Origin: Symbiodinium sp. CCMP2592
Taxonomy: Eukaryota; Sar; Dinophyceae; Suessiales; Symbiodiniaceae
DNA: 64,000 bases
Direction of reading: 5' to 3'
NCBI GenBank assembly: GCA_905221615.1
Contig: CAJNDT010003424.1
Span: forward strand, 577,001 to 641,000
Both the position numbers and the translations under genes were made by a program. The notes under the pieces were generated by a model. That model was not told where the DNA came from. It searched no databases and saw nothing but the letters and a program-made list of their open reading frames with translations. This document shows, one piece after another, positions 22,044-33,287 of this stretch (positions within the stretch are counted from its first letter, which is position 1; each line of letters starts with the position of its first letter).

Positions 22044-25000
22044 AAGTCTTGACATGCCATTCAGATGGTCCCGTACTTACACAACGTATGGAAAAGCTGT
22101 GATCTTTGGATCAGCTGTTGCAGAGCTACGTTCTTGTGCCGCATGACAAGTGCCTTAATGCGTGAAAAACGATGCATCGCCGGGGTCGTGACAGTCTCAA
22201 CAACTTTCTGCTTGTGGTTTGTTGCTGCGAAAGTCGCGCATGACCAGGCTTTTAAGCGAAAGCAGGTCCCTGTTAAGGCTCAGCATGATGGTGCGAGAAC
22301 GATAACACATGATCTGGCTCGAAGCCCTTATGGCGAAAGCCTCACTGCTTATCCTGTTCATGCCATCACAAGCCCGTGCATTCGAAGGGCAAAGGCTTGT
22401 GCAGCGGAAATAACTGCGTATTTCATGTTGGAAGCTCTGCTGTGGGAGGCGTCGTGGCGCTGGAGGGGGGGGCACAACGACAGGTGCACTGCCGGGCGCA
22501 GCCGGAAACCGGTAGGTCCAGCGTCTGTGCAACTGTCGCTACAACAGGTTTGAAACCCTCACCGCAGACCGATCTCCTGGCACTTCCGGCTTGTGATGAG
22601 TGACACGTGTGGAAACGATAGTGAAAGACCGCAACCCTGACGGGCTATCAAGCACCGTTTTGGCATGCATACCGAAGAACAGGCTTATCATCAAGCCGTA
22701 ACCATGCAGGTTGCATGGAAAATACTTGCACGGAAGTGGAGTTGCCCAGACGGGCGCATATGGTCGAACCTGCCTTGCTCCGCGCCTCCCAAGCACCTGC
22801 CGGCTTGCCGCTGGGGAGGAGCGCTGTGCCGATCAGCGCCACTCGGCTCGGGACATCGAGATCCTTCGAGTCCTGCATGATCCTGCTGCCGGCTGCGGTG
22901 AAAGGGCGGACGAGGTCCCGGACGTGCCGCAAGCTGGACCGGGAGCCGAATCCAGCGTGGACAGGGTGCGGAGTCATCTCCCGCTTCGGCATGCTTCGGC
23001 CGTAGGAGCTCCTCTACCTATCTCTACCTTAGGCCTGAGGCAGTTGGCGTGAAAGGACGCTGGCACGCCAAAGGATCCAAAAGCAGGAGGAAACAGAATT
23101 CCACGCCTTTCTGTGCCTGCCAGACGCGTCGAAAGCTCCTACATGGCTACGGAAACTACGGCAGCTGCGGGAGCCCTGCCGGATGTTGTCAGCCTGCTGG
23201 ACACGTTCAGTGACACGACTCCGTACGCCACCCCGCGATCGCTACGCCCAGGCCCCACGGCAAGCGCTCCAGTGTGAGGAAAGATCTTCGCTCCACCCGG
23301 ACGTCATCTCGTGGGTGATGTAGGACCTGTGCCAAAACCTGATGCCGTCACACCCGGCCACGCGCCCGCACCTTCCACCCTCTTGTCCTGGCACCCGCAT
23401 TGCGAGGGACATAATGCTCGGGCGCCGAGCGAACCGTCGGGCGACCGGCTGACTTGGTTTTACATCACTTTGTTTCCGCAGGCCTGGCCTTCGCTGAGCC
23501 AACAGGCCGAGCCGCCTCCCGCTGTGCTTGGCGCGGGGCAGCCCATCGTCCCGACGGGCCGCACTGTGTAGCAAACTACTCTACCAAAAAACGGCTTATC
23601 GCCAGTAGTACATTGCAGCGATGCCGGCCTTGCTCGGTTGCGCCCTTGTGCCAGGAAGCGCAAAAATGTGCGAGGCTACTTCACTGCAGGCGATGATGTT
23701 GCTCGAGCGGTGTAGGGGCAGTGATGCAGCCTCATGTGCGAGCTGCCGTGAGGCACGCAGCCCACACACCGCACAGCTGGTCCGGCCGTCGACACAACAT
23801 GACACAACACTATACAACACTGGTGTCCCCAGTCACGTGGGCGGCATGTTCCCTCTGTTTCGCAAAAGGGCGCGAACACGTTCCCGACAGCCGCCTCCCT
23901 GCGCGATCCTGTGTGTCACGAAAGTGCAGGCGTAGGGTATACCTCGACTTGGATGCCGTCCTGCAGGCGCCAGAACGCTACGGAAAAATCAGGAAACGAC
24001 GAATACGTCGCGGAACGCGACGGCTCAGGCTGTGGGAGCAGACGGACGCCGATTCCTGAATAATCACGGAATCTCCACCCATGTTCCGGGCAGTGTATTG
24101 CACACGACAAGGGCGTCCAGCACAACACTCGGGTGATGCTGGTGCAGGATTGGCAAGGTGCCTGCCAAGCCCAAGCCTCCTTGTTCATGGAGCGTGCACA
24201 TGAGCATTCGCAGGCACGCAGACCTGTTCGGCCGCCAGTGCCTTCGGTGCCAGTCTCCTTGGTCTTTCCGTCACCACCGCCAATGTTGACGGCGACCAGC
24301 CCCTGCTCAGCGAGGCTCTTGCCTCGACTCGCTTCGGCGACGCCACGCCTGTTGCCAGCTGCAGCCTTGGATTCCGGCGTGCTAAGCTCGCCAAAACAGT
24401 GTGTAGCAGCCGTGTTTGTTTCTACACAGGGACCGCGGAACTCCAGTCGGAGAACGGTTCGTATATGTTCGTATGGTGCGTAAAAACAAAGAAAAGATTG
24501 GCCACCAACCCACACAGGTGCCTTCACCCTGATGAGCAAATTTTTGGCCTTATGGACGATGTGTACATTTTGTTTCGAAAGGCATGCACGCATCGTGCCA
24601 TATCGTGCCCAGCTCCGCTTCAACCCCGGCAAGACTCGCGGTTGGAACAGGGGGCTCCCCCAGCGACGAGCGCACACGAGTTCAGGATAAGTGTGATGGC
24701 GCTTGCATCGCGCGGCTACGTCCACGGCTCGGCCCGGCTGAGCGTCGCCAGCCCCAGGATGGGGCATGACGGGGCTCACGATGGTGGCGTTTGCGCCTTG
24801 CTGCGCACCATGCCACAGGGCCCGTCCGTTCGCGCAGGCTGCAATCGCTGATAGGCGCACGTACGCCGTACGCCTGTGACAGCAGCAGTTCGAGATGAGA
24901 AAGATGCAACTCAGACGCGCGCTTATCCGACTTATCCCTTGCAGCGGAGGCCCGATGTTGCCAGCCCTGCAGAAAGTCGCCGAAGTCGCGGTTTGCTTGT

Positions 25001-27160
25001 GGCGGCTGCCCCGGTTGCTGCGAAGCCCACGGCATCGTAGCCGTGCTCGCGAAAGCAGGCGGTTGCGTGAAGAGGGGCGCAGCGGTCTCGGTCGCGGCCG
25101 GAAGCGCTATTAGGACCTATAACGGTCGGCTGCCAGCGGCGCCCGCGCCCGAATGGTCGGCAAACAATCAGCCCACGAAGCCCAATAAGCGGCGGGTGCT
25201 GCATCGACTGCCGAGTGCAACCCGAGGCCACTGAACCGCAAAGGGAGATGCGAGAGGCGCTGCGAGGGCTCGGGCACCGGGGATGTTGGCTGCTCTGAAA
25301 TAGCAGGGCCGCTAGGCCTGCGCAGACGGCGTTGTCATGCTCGCGTGCGAAGGCTTGCGTCGCGTCGCGCCAGGCGGCAGCATGCGAAGCATATAGCTTG
25401 TGCGCGGCCCGCACAAAACAACCCATCTCAATCTCCCGTTTCGGCAAAAGGACGTCGCGGCCGTTTCCCGCTGCGTGTGCGATGGCTGCTCACCGGCTGG
25501 TGGCTGGTGCATGATGGCGTGGTGCACCTCCTTGTGCAGGTAGGAAAGAGGTTAGTATGGGTTTGGTTTGACATGGTTTGACCACTCGTGGACGCAAAGA
25601 AACGGTGCCGAAAGACACTTTGATTCGCAGATGTTGGTGCTATTCGACAACTCTGCCTCGGCTGTAAATATCCTTGATTCTTCATGCGGCTGTCAAGGCT
25701 TGATTTTCGTCAACGCACATGCAAAACGCAGACTGCATTTTCGCCAGCAACTTTAGCATGTCGGAACGTGCGTGCATGCCCGTCGGTGAAGTTGATTGTG
25801 TGTCGCCGATGCCATGGAGTGGCGCTGCGACTGGAACGTTGCCATGATCGTTGCTAGGCGCCGTGGCGAAGATTGTGCGAGGGGCTGGGTTGACATGTGT
25901 TCGGCGCAATGAAACTGAGGCTGGTCTGTGCTCTAGCTGCTCCATGGCCGGAGCGTCGAGAGGGGTCAATTACTTCAGGGGTCTCCAAGCTGTGCCCTCC
26001 GTCCACATGTGCAGGGGTGGGAGTCGGATGTGTCCCACGTTACGTGCAGACCAGCACGGCATAGGCACAGCAACCTCCACCGAAACAACCAAGCCCAGCA
26101 TAGCCCAGCAGACGAAAACCGAGATGTTGCAAAAGGCGTTTCTCAGTTGAACTTGGTTTTGCTTTTTTCCGCAGGAAACATGAGAGTGCGCCGCTGCGTA
26201 TTTTCCCAGTCGGCAGGTTGTTTCCTACCTAATTCACAGCCCCTGGTATTTTGGGAGTTTCCTAGGGGAGGCGAAAAAGAATTTGCGTGTCTCATCTGGG
26301 TTTGGGGTGTATGTGGAGAGGGATAGGGTGTCTTGCAGGAGCAGCTGGAAGGATGGATTGGGGGGAAACCAATAGGAGGGCGGGCGATTCCAATGTTTCG
26401 GCTTTGCGGGACCGTCACCGGGAAAAATTTGGGTTTGTGCACAGTCGAGCTTCCAATGCGATTTTGTCATATTTTGTTTGCTGTTTCAGTTGCCCTACCT
26501 CTTCAACGCGCGAGGTAAGATGTTTCAGCCCGATTCAGGCGAGGCCGTCGCATAGATTTTTTCTCTAAGCTCTTGTGCGACATGGGTGCTGAGAAGCTAG
26601 CTCGAACCTACTAAGCAGGGGGTCGGGATAACATTGGACCCAGGGGGTGGGCGAGTTCTTGCTAAGAAACTCCTTAACATCAAGGCTTTGACCTTTACTT
26701 ACACAGTGTGGTGGGTTCCTTGACATATGTATACGCTAGTATACGGCCCCAAACCTCTACTCTAATCATGAAGGCCCCTACAGTACCCATGGCCCGAGCT
26801 CTGCATTCTGCACTGGCACCTCGCAGACGGTTTCGCATGCATTGCCGGCTGTACCGACGACGATACGCATGCTCCACATTGCATTGGGATGGTATCGTAG
26901 CTATTTGTTCACCACATTGACATATAAACCTGCCGTCATAGCCCTCCGAGCCTTTCAGCTTTATTCACTCCCCGAAAATACCTGAAGCAACCCCCCTTAA
27001 AAAGTTGATGGCCCACCTAATACCAATTTATTGTCAAATCCTCCTCACCGCGAAAGTGAGGGCTCTGTTGTATTCCAGTGCAATATACCAAGCAAGGATG
27101 GTTATGGGTATGCAACACAAAATTGAAGCGCCGCCCAGGCGCAACAATCCTTCTGGGCCC
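22044..27160. other. gene-poor stretch
   Basis: A possible exon near 22846-22990 (DIEILRVLHDPAAGCGERAD) is the best frame. Other frames on both strands look random. No repeats as strong as elsewhere were seen. It may be intergenic or one very long intron. Confidence 0.35.
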
Positions 27161-27164
27161 TGAG

Positions 27165-28085
27165 CGAGGCTTTCGCAATGCTCAAGGAGCAGGCGGGTCA
27201 TTTAGTGCATGCGGCCAAAAGCTTCATCGCAGGCGGCGCCCCGAATGGCATCTTCCGGTATGTCTGTGTGGTGCTCTTCTCAGGCGGCCCTGCGCCGCGA
27301 TCTCCGGGGATGCCCGCGGTGCCCGTGCAGGCTCCACAGAATCTGTCGCCCGGAACTGAGCTCCAGCGGGCCGTGCAATTCTGCGGACACGAAAGGAGGG
27401 GGGGTTGGAGGGGGTGAAGGGCCAGAAAACGCGAGGGAAGAAGGGGGGCGGCAGGGGAAGGAAGTAAGAAGTGCAACCTTTATACGCTCCGCACACGATT
27501 AGCATTTTTGGAGCAGGACACTTCGTTTGCAGTTTCTTGCATGTTGGACAGTCTGTTCTGTCGCTTCTAGGAGCGCGAGGAGATTCTGCAGCAGGCCTGA
27601 CCATACCACCGCCCTGAAGACTGCAACCTAGGCCTGCGGTGGAAGTGCAAGCTCCACAGATGAAAGCTTGGTTGCCTGGAACTCAGCTCGAGCGGGCCGT
27701 GCAGATGTGCGGACACGGAAGGAGGCGGCGGAAGCGGGAAGGGGCAGAAAACGCGAACGACGGGCGAGGGAGAGGAGGGAAGGAAGTAAAACGCAGGACC
27801 TTCATGTACAAAGTGTGGATTGCTTGCGGGGCCTCTAGCACAGCTGCAGTTTCTACAATTTTATACGGTCTTTCACCGGGCGTTTGTGTTGCAGGCTGAA
27901 CTTCTGGCCCGCATCGCGATGCTGGAGGAAGACATCAAGGAGCGAACCGCCACTATTGTGCAGGCCTTACCGTACCACCGCCCTGAACACTGCCAACCTA
28001 AACAAGATTTGAAACCTGGATTCCACGGGGCGAGGCGGTTTGCATGCTTCGTGAACAGGCGGGTCATTTGGTGCATGCGTGTTCG
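27165..28085 (+). repeat. three tandem decayed copies of a Pro/Gln-type module
   Basis: Blocks starting near 27170, 27560 and 27935 share segments. CAGGCTCCACAGAATCTGTC.. at 27328 matches CAAGCTCCACAGATGAAAGC at 27648. GGAACTGAGCTCCAGCGGGC matches GGAACTCAGCTCGAGCGGGC. The CATACCACCGCCCTGAA block at 27601 recurs at 27971, and CAGGCGGGTCATTTAGTGCA at 27190 recurs near 28055. Translated pieces (AVPVQAPQ, TELQRAVQFCGH) resemble the Pro/Gln linker near 59.3 kb. Frames are broken between pieces. One coiled-coil-like frame, AELLARIAMLEEDIKERTAT near 27898, may still be an exon. Confidence 0.6.
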
Positions 28086-28090
28086 TCAAT

Positions 28091-28432
28091 TAGTCTCATG
28101 GCACCTATGTGTTAGGGAAACATGCGCACGGACTGCCAGGACGAAGAAATTTCCCGGGTGCGCCAGTAGTCCAACCATCAGGCGACACGTAACAGTAAGT
28201 CTTGGGTGCTTCGAGCCACACCTTTGCGAAAGAAAACAGGCCTGTGGCTATGACTTTGCAAGTCGCGAGTTTCCCTTGTCATTTCGTGCCATGGTCACCA
28301 TAACCAGGTTCCCGATACCGATCCGGTAGCGGTAGGCTAGGCCCCAGAGCCGAGATTGCGGGCCGATTACGAGCAAAAACAAATCAGTTAGTGTCATGGC
28401 ACCTATGTGCTAGGGAAACATGCGCATGGCTG
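28091..28432. repeat. direct repeat of about 45 bp, 296 bp apart
   Basis: TCATGGCACCTATGTGTTAG and onward at 28097 recurs as TCATGGCACCTATGTGCTAG at 28393, followed in both by GGAAACATGCGCA. It may mark the ends of a small inserted or duplicated segment. Confidence 0.65.
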
Positions 28433-30055
28433 CTCCAACAGCCAGGATAGACAAATGGCGGGCGGTTCCGGTAGCTCATAATGCCTGTCCGCTGCTCGCT
28501 CCGAAATGGGACGGGCACACTAGCCTAGGCCCGAGATCCCAGGACGGTATAAAGCAGGATAAACCGTATGAATGGCATTGCAGCAAGCTGCTCCACCCAA
28601 CGGCTTAACTAGATCCCAAAATCCGCACCTATTTTGCCGTTGATTGAGGGACCATTTTGCTCCAGTCTTTGACGTTGGACACGAATAGCACAGCGGTCGC
28701 ACGTCTTCTCGCGACCGCAACATGGGGTAGGCCGCACGGTACTTGATCGATGGATAGATCCGAAAAGCATAAACTCATCCGTCCGATCGCCCCGCATGGA
28801 AACCAAGCAGACGGATATCGCGATGTTCCCATTTTCGCGGACCATCATCATACTACCCAGCCCGAACCTCCTTCAGCGAGCGCGACCTGACAATGGCAGT
28901 ATTGTTGTGAAGTTGAGAGTGAGCTTGGAGTTTTCCAAGCGACATAAATTGAATATACGTAAAGCGCAGGAGAAACAAGGGTCGGAGGCCGATGGTGTTG
29001 GAGCCGCGCACATACCAATCAGAGTTACAGGGACATGTATTGTTGCAAAGCCCACTTCATATCCGGATTCTCGAGGTTTTTGCATTGCAGCATTGCAAAA
29101 TTCAGCGATGCCGAGTTCTTGAGCAGAAAGGCACTTCACTGGATGTTTGTTAGACCAAGCAGATGAAAAAAAAACGATTCTCTACAACTTCGCGAGTGCA
29201 AAGTCTCCCTTCCCACGCCCCAGGGGCAAAGAGTTCAGAGCGACCTTGAACGTCTCTTGCTTGTGACTCGAAGGCAGCGACAATCGTCGCTTCGGACGAT
29301 ACGCTCTGTGGAGTGATGCGGTCGGAATTTCGTCGGCAGCTTGCAGGCCAGTGGCGGAAAACAGCGTTGGCATTCCTTCTATGGTTTCCGGCCTGGTCAC
29401 GCTTTCGTTGGTTGTTGGAGCCCGCCCCAACCATAACTCACAGAAGAAGAGGAGCGGCAAGTTGTAGGCACTTAGAGAACTCAAGTTTGCTTCCGGGCCG
29501 AAGCATTGCATGCGCACGACGCTTCACAGTCGAGCTGTGGGATCGATCAGTCTAGCAGGGTTGAGGGTCCAACAAACCCACACCCGAACATGAAGGGTTG
29601 GGGCTTGAGGCTTAAGCTTTGCGGTTCAGGGATTCAGTGGTTCGGGGTTTGCATGTTTAGGGGTTTGAACGCTTTCCCCCGTTTCACGCGTCGTCCTCGG
29701 TGCGGGGGTCAAGACGGGGGTTCAGGGAAAATGTAGGGCGTAGGAGCTGCGGTGTGTGGGTTTTTTGCTGACTGCTTGGATCGTCTTGGATGGCTTTCCT
29801 ATACCAGCTATATCAGCATCGAAATGATACAACGAGAGGACGACTCGCAATCAGGCGCCAGAAGTTTTTCAGGTTCTGAAGAGGATCCTTAACTTTGTAT
29901 TTGTATTGTGTGAAATCCATGGATCTGCTCCTTCTGTGATCCGTCCACGTAGTGGCACCAGGGAACGGCACCAGGGAACGACATCGACACTTCCGGTATG
30001 CCAAGGTCGGGTTGAAGTAGGATCAACGTGCAATTGCAAAAGGAATGACAAGGAT
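28433..30055. other. no plus-strand gene; one doubtful minus frame
   Basis: A minus frame at 29182-29517 (VTRPETIEGMPTLFSATGLQ, then RPKRRLSLPSSHKQETFKVA) is protein-like but unsupported. A G-rich, decayed TTTAGGG-like patch lies around 29590-29670. Confidence 0.3.
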
Positions 30056-30159
30056 CTGAGTTCGAATCCATCGCGTCCGCCTGCGAGATGGGCCATGTTG
30101 GCATCCGCTGTTTCGAAACGCTTCTCGCCCCTGGTGCATGCCGCGTGTTTCGCATGCAA

Positions 30160-30273
30160 CACATCTAACGCGTCAAGAGAAACCCCGGCAACGGATGTTG
30201 ATGAGGTGTTCGGTTGGCAGTTTCCGTTCCAGACTCTGGCAGACTTGTTAGGCTATCCTTGGCCCCAGCCGTA
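30160..30273 (+). CDS. terminal exon, unknown protein
   Basis: The frame reads ETPATDVDEVFGWQFPFQTL then ADLLGYPWPQP and stops at TAG 30271-30273. The boundary GTCAAG|A lies near 30178. The aromatic-rich, compact C-terminus looks real. Upstream exons may include the frame at 30060-30160. Confidence 0.4.
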
Positions 30274-31565
30274 GCATTTGGAAGGCGCAGATGTTGCAGC
30301 ACAGAGTTGCCATGACGCTTTCGGATAGGCGCACAGTCGGCGAAGAATTCGCCACTGACAAGTATGGCAACGCAACAGTTCATGGAGAGAACGGCCAGGA
30401 CCAAGAACAAAAAGGCCGTGACGAGAGTGGAAACGAATTCGTTTTGGGTCTAGATGCTGAACTTATCAACGGTGCTTGCTGGCTCCAGATATCGTTTGCT
30501 GGAGTGGTGGTGTAGCAGCTGCCCAGACATGTTACGAACATGCATGCAAGTCACCGCAGTTCAGGATTTGCCGTTGGTCGGGTGTATCATCACGATATCT
30601 GACATAGTAGCCATTCGGCATGTATAGAAGTCGGCATCCAAGAAGAGACCTTGTATCGGGCAACATTCTTCGCCTTCTTCCTGTGAGCCCTAGGGGTGCT
30701 TTGCAGTTCTTCTGTGGTATCTGCCATTGTCACCGGCCTTTTGCTAGTAACTGCTAGTACGCTCATCCGGCGCTGGGCCGGGAGAGGGTTCTCTGGCTTG
30801 CCAAGCACGCCGTCATTCAATTGCAGCTTGGTGGCAGAATCAACACAGTTTGGGCGACAGCTGCTAGCCTTGTAAAGACCGGCATGGGCACAGTTGCTTT
30901 TTCCAGCATCTCGGTTTCTTGAGGACAGGATTCAGTTATGTGGTGGCTGCGATCGTAGGTTGAATCGATAGCTTGGATGCGATTTTGGAGCCACATGAGC
31001 AGCTCAGCGCCAACAAACTGACAGTCTCTCTCCAGAAGACGGTCAGCAACTTCAACATGAGAGCGTTTTCCTACAGCTTGTCATGGGTTCAGCTGCAGCA
31101 ATGCCGCAGCTAGCTGTAACGGCACATTGTGCTTTGGTGTTTCTCCAAAAATTTTTTGGCAACTGCGAACCAAGCCCGTCATGCTGCATCTAGAAAAAAT
31201 CCGCACGTTTTTGTCTGGGAAATTCAGCCGCTGACTACCAGCCTTGAATTGCAGGCCACTGAACCAGGGATCCATCTGATGCCAATTTCCTAGATCCTGT
31301 CGCTGTTAACCCCAGCCTCACGGCAGCTTCTGCCACTTCAAAACGAGTTTGGTTTGTTTGCTTCTGCACTCACGTGCTGCTTGAGCGAGACCCTGAGACT
31401 TCGACAAGTCCGAGTTGTGGGAGCGTAAAGCAAAAAAACACAGCGAGCCGAGGTGAACAACGGGAAGCTGGCATCAGTATCCTGGCCGGTGGCAGGGCGC
31501 AATGGGGTTGTATGGCACTGAAAGGTGGGCGGTTGTCTGAGTAGGGTCGAGCAGCAATGAACTGA

Positions 31566-31943
31566 TTATATACTAAACTCACAGCCATTCTTCAGAATCC
31601 ACTTTTCTGGGGTCCGGCCTTCTTTTCTTCGGCTAACATCAAACGGCAAATCCGGAGCAACAAAGTGGCTGCCCTTCTTGGATGGTTGATGGTTGCTGCG
31701 TTCCTTTTCAATTATCTGTATCACACCCGCATTCCGTAGCAATGTCCAGATTGGAACAAACAGAGTTAGTCGAGAACCTGCTTTCGCCAAGAACGGCATG
31801 TCTCCAACGCGTGGGATCAGGCTGATCGGCAGCACGCCATGGCCGCGGCTGACCCATTTTCCATTCCCGGGATGATCTCGTTGTCCTGCGGCCTCGGCAT
31901 TAGAACAGGACCCAAGAATGAACGGGTGAAAGTGGGTCATCAT
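31566..31943 (-). CDS. minus-strand open frame, doubtful
   Basis: A 125-codon minus frame ends KEGRTPEKWILKNGCEFSI and includes RLTLFVPIWTLLRNAGVIQI. It is coherent enough to record, but no family, start context or splice partner supports it. It would be divergent to the RecQ gene that starts 0.5 kb to the right. Confidence 0.2.
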   Translation of the reverse strand: MMTHFHPFILGSCSNAEAAGQRDHPGNGKWVSRGHGVLPISLIPRVGDMPFLAKAGSRLTLFVPIWTLLRNAGVIQIIEKERSNHQPSKKGSHFVAPDLPFDVSRRKEGRTPEKWILKNGCEFSI

Positions 31944-32443
31944 GTGTGTTCAAAGAGCCTGCGGTTGTTTGGCATGCCCTGAAGCCCTCGGCTGTTGTCA
32001 AGTAGTTATTGTCGAGTCATGTGGGTGGCAGTGGCAGCGCGTAAACTCGCCCCGAACATTTCTGCAACCGACTTGTGTCGCAGTCTGGCTCGAGCAATCT
32101 CGGGCACAAGTTCGCGAGCAAAGTGCTCGCGAAAGCAAGGTGACGAGGGACTTCGCGAACATGAAAGTTTAGACAAGCAGGTATCAGGTGAGACTGTCTT
32201 AAGTTGGAACAAGGACGTGCTTCTCCAAGTGGGTTTACACGCGTTTGTGCCAGGGCCATAGAGATGGTTGTCGTCAGTTGCGCCGACATGGCAAGTGCCC
32301 CTTGGTTCTGCACGAACAGGCAACGACAAATCATCACTAAGGGTGCCTGAAAGACACTTGCGTATGCCTCCGGCGAGAGGAAATGAAACTCAGGCCGAGA
32401 GATTTGACACCAACCTCGAGAACATCCCCTGACGCATGTCGCC

Positions 32444-33113
32444 ATGACAGAGGTCGACGCTTTAAGCACCGAGGATGACACGGTCGGCCGGCATGACGAG
32501 TTGAAGCAGTTGAGAGGTGCTGTTCGAGCTAGCCAGCACCAGTCGCAAGAGGACAGGCTCACCAAACAAGTTTTCTAGTCGTAGGAAGCAGCTTCGTGCG
32601 GCACGGTCGGTGCATGTTCGGGCAAGTCGTGCCTTACAGGATGTGGCGCTTCCAGCACTGGCATTGCCAAATGATCCATTACGTAACGGGGTGGAGGCAT
32701 TCATCGCTCGCATTGGCCGCGGACAGAGCATCCGGCATGCGGCAGCATTGCCTCCAGACTTGCAGCATTGGGCCGCAGCAACTGACGAGCGCTTCACGCA
32801 CGAGCCTCAGCCAGACAGGCTGCACGTCATTGTGCGAAGGGCCGCCCGACTTGCCTCTGTCCTTCACAGGTGGCTGCCGCAGATGCGGGGCCTTTTGCGA
32901 GACCACTGGGGTCACCAGGCATGTTGGCATTTTGGCGGTGTGCAGTTCTGGCAGCCTCGTCAGTCTCGTCTGCCGTCGTCCCAGGAAATGTGCATGCTCA
33001 CGTCATGTTGCCACCAAGGTCGCATGCCTCAAGCATCCGGAAAACGAAGTGCAGCTAGCGGCTAGTATTACCCAGCAATGCAAGTACACGAACAGCGGGC
33101 TTAGAGACCACAG
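32444..33113 (+). CDS. candidate N-terminal exons of the RecQ gene
   Basis: An ATG at 32444 opens MTEVDALSTEDDTVGRHDEL and KQLRGAVRASQHQSQEDRLT, an acidic N-terminus. A second frame over about 32582-32870 reads ALPNDPLRNGVEAFIARIGR then QSIRHAAALPPDLQHWAAAT. A third exon (about 33019-33113) reads VACLKHPENEVQLAASITQQ and ends at a consensus donor GTAATA. The last is in phase 2 while the first helicase exon at 33288 is in phase 0, so the direct join fails. Either a small exon is missing or these belong to another gene. Confidence 0.35.
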
Positions 33114-33287
33114 GTAATAGCTCCATTAATGATTATGAGTATGTGTAATACACTGTATATGATGGCACGGCAGAGAGAGAGGGAGAGAAAGAGAATGCAT
33201 TGTGTATGTTTTCCGGAACTACAGAATAAAGACACAAAGCTCGTGTAAATCAAATCAATAGTACGCCTGTAACTGGTGCTTTGCAAG

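Noticed and set aside
27596..27640. Resemblance of CATACCACCGCCCTGAA to 5S rRNA
   Set aside because: Only a dozen bases agree and the same block recurs at 27971 as part of the local duplication; no 5S structure follows.
30050..30090. GAGTTCGAATCC as a tRNA B box
   Set aside because: The flanks do not pair as a T-arm and no anticodon arm or A box lies upstream.
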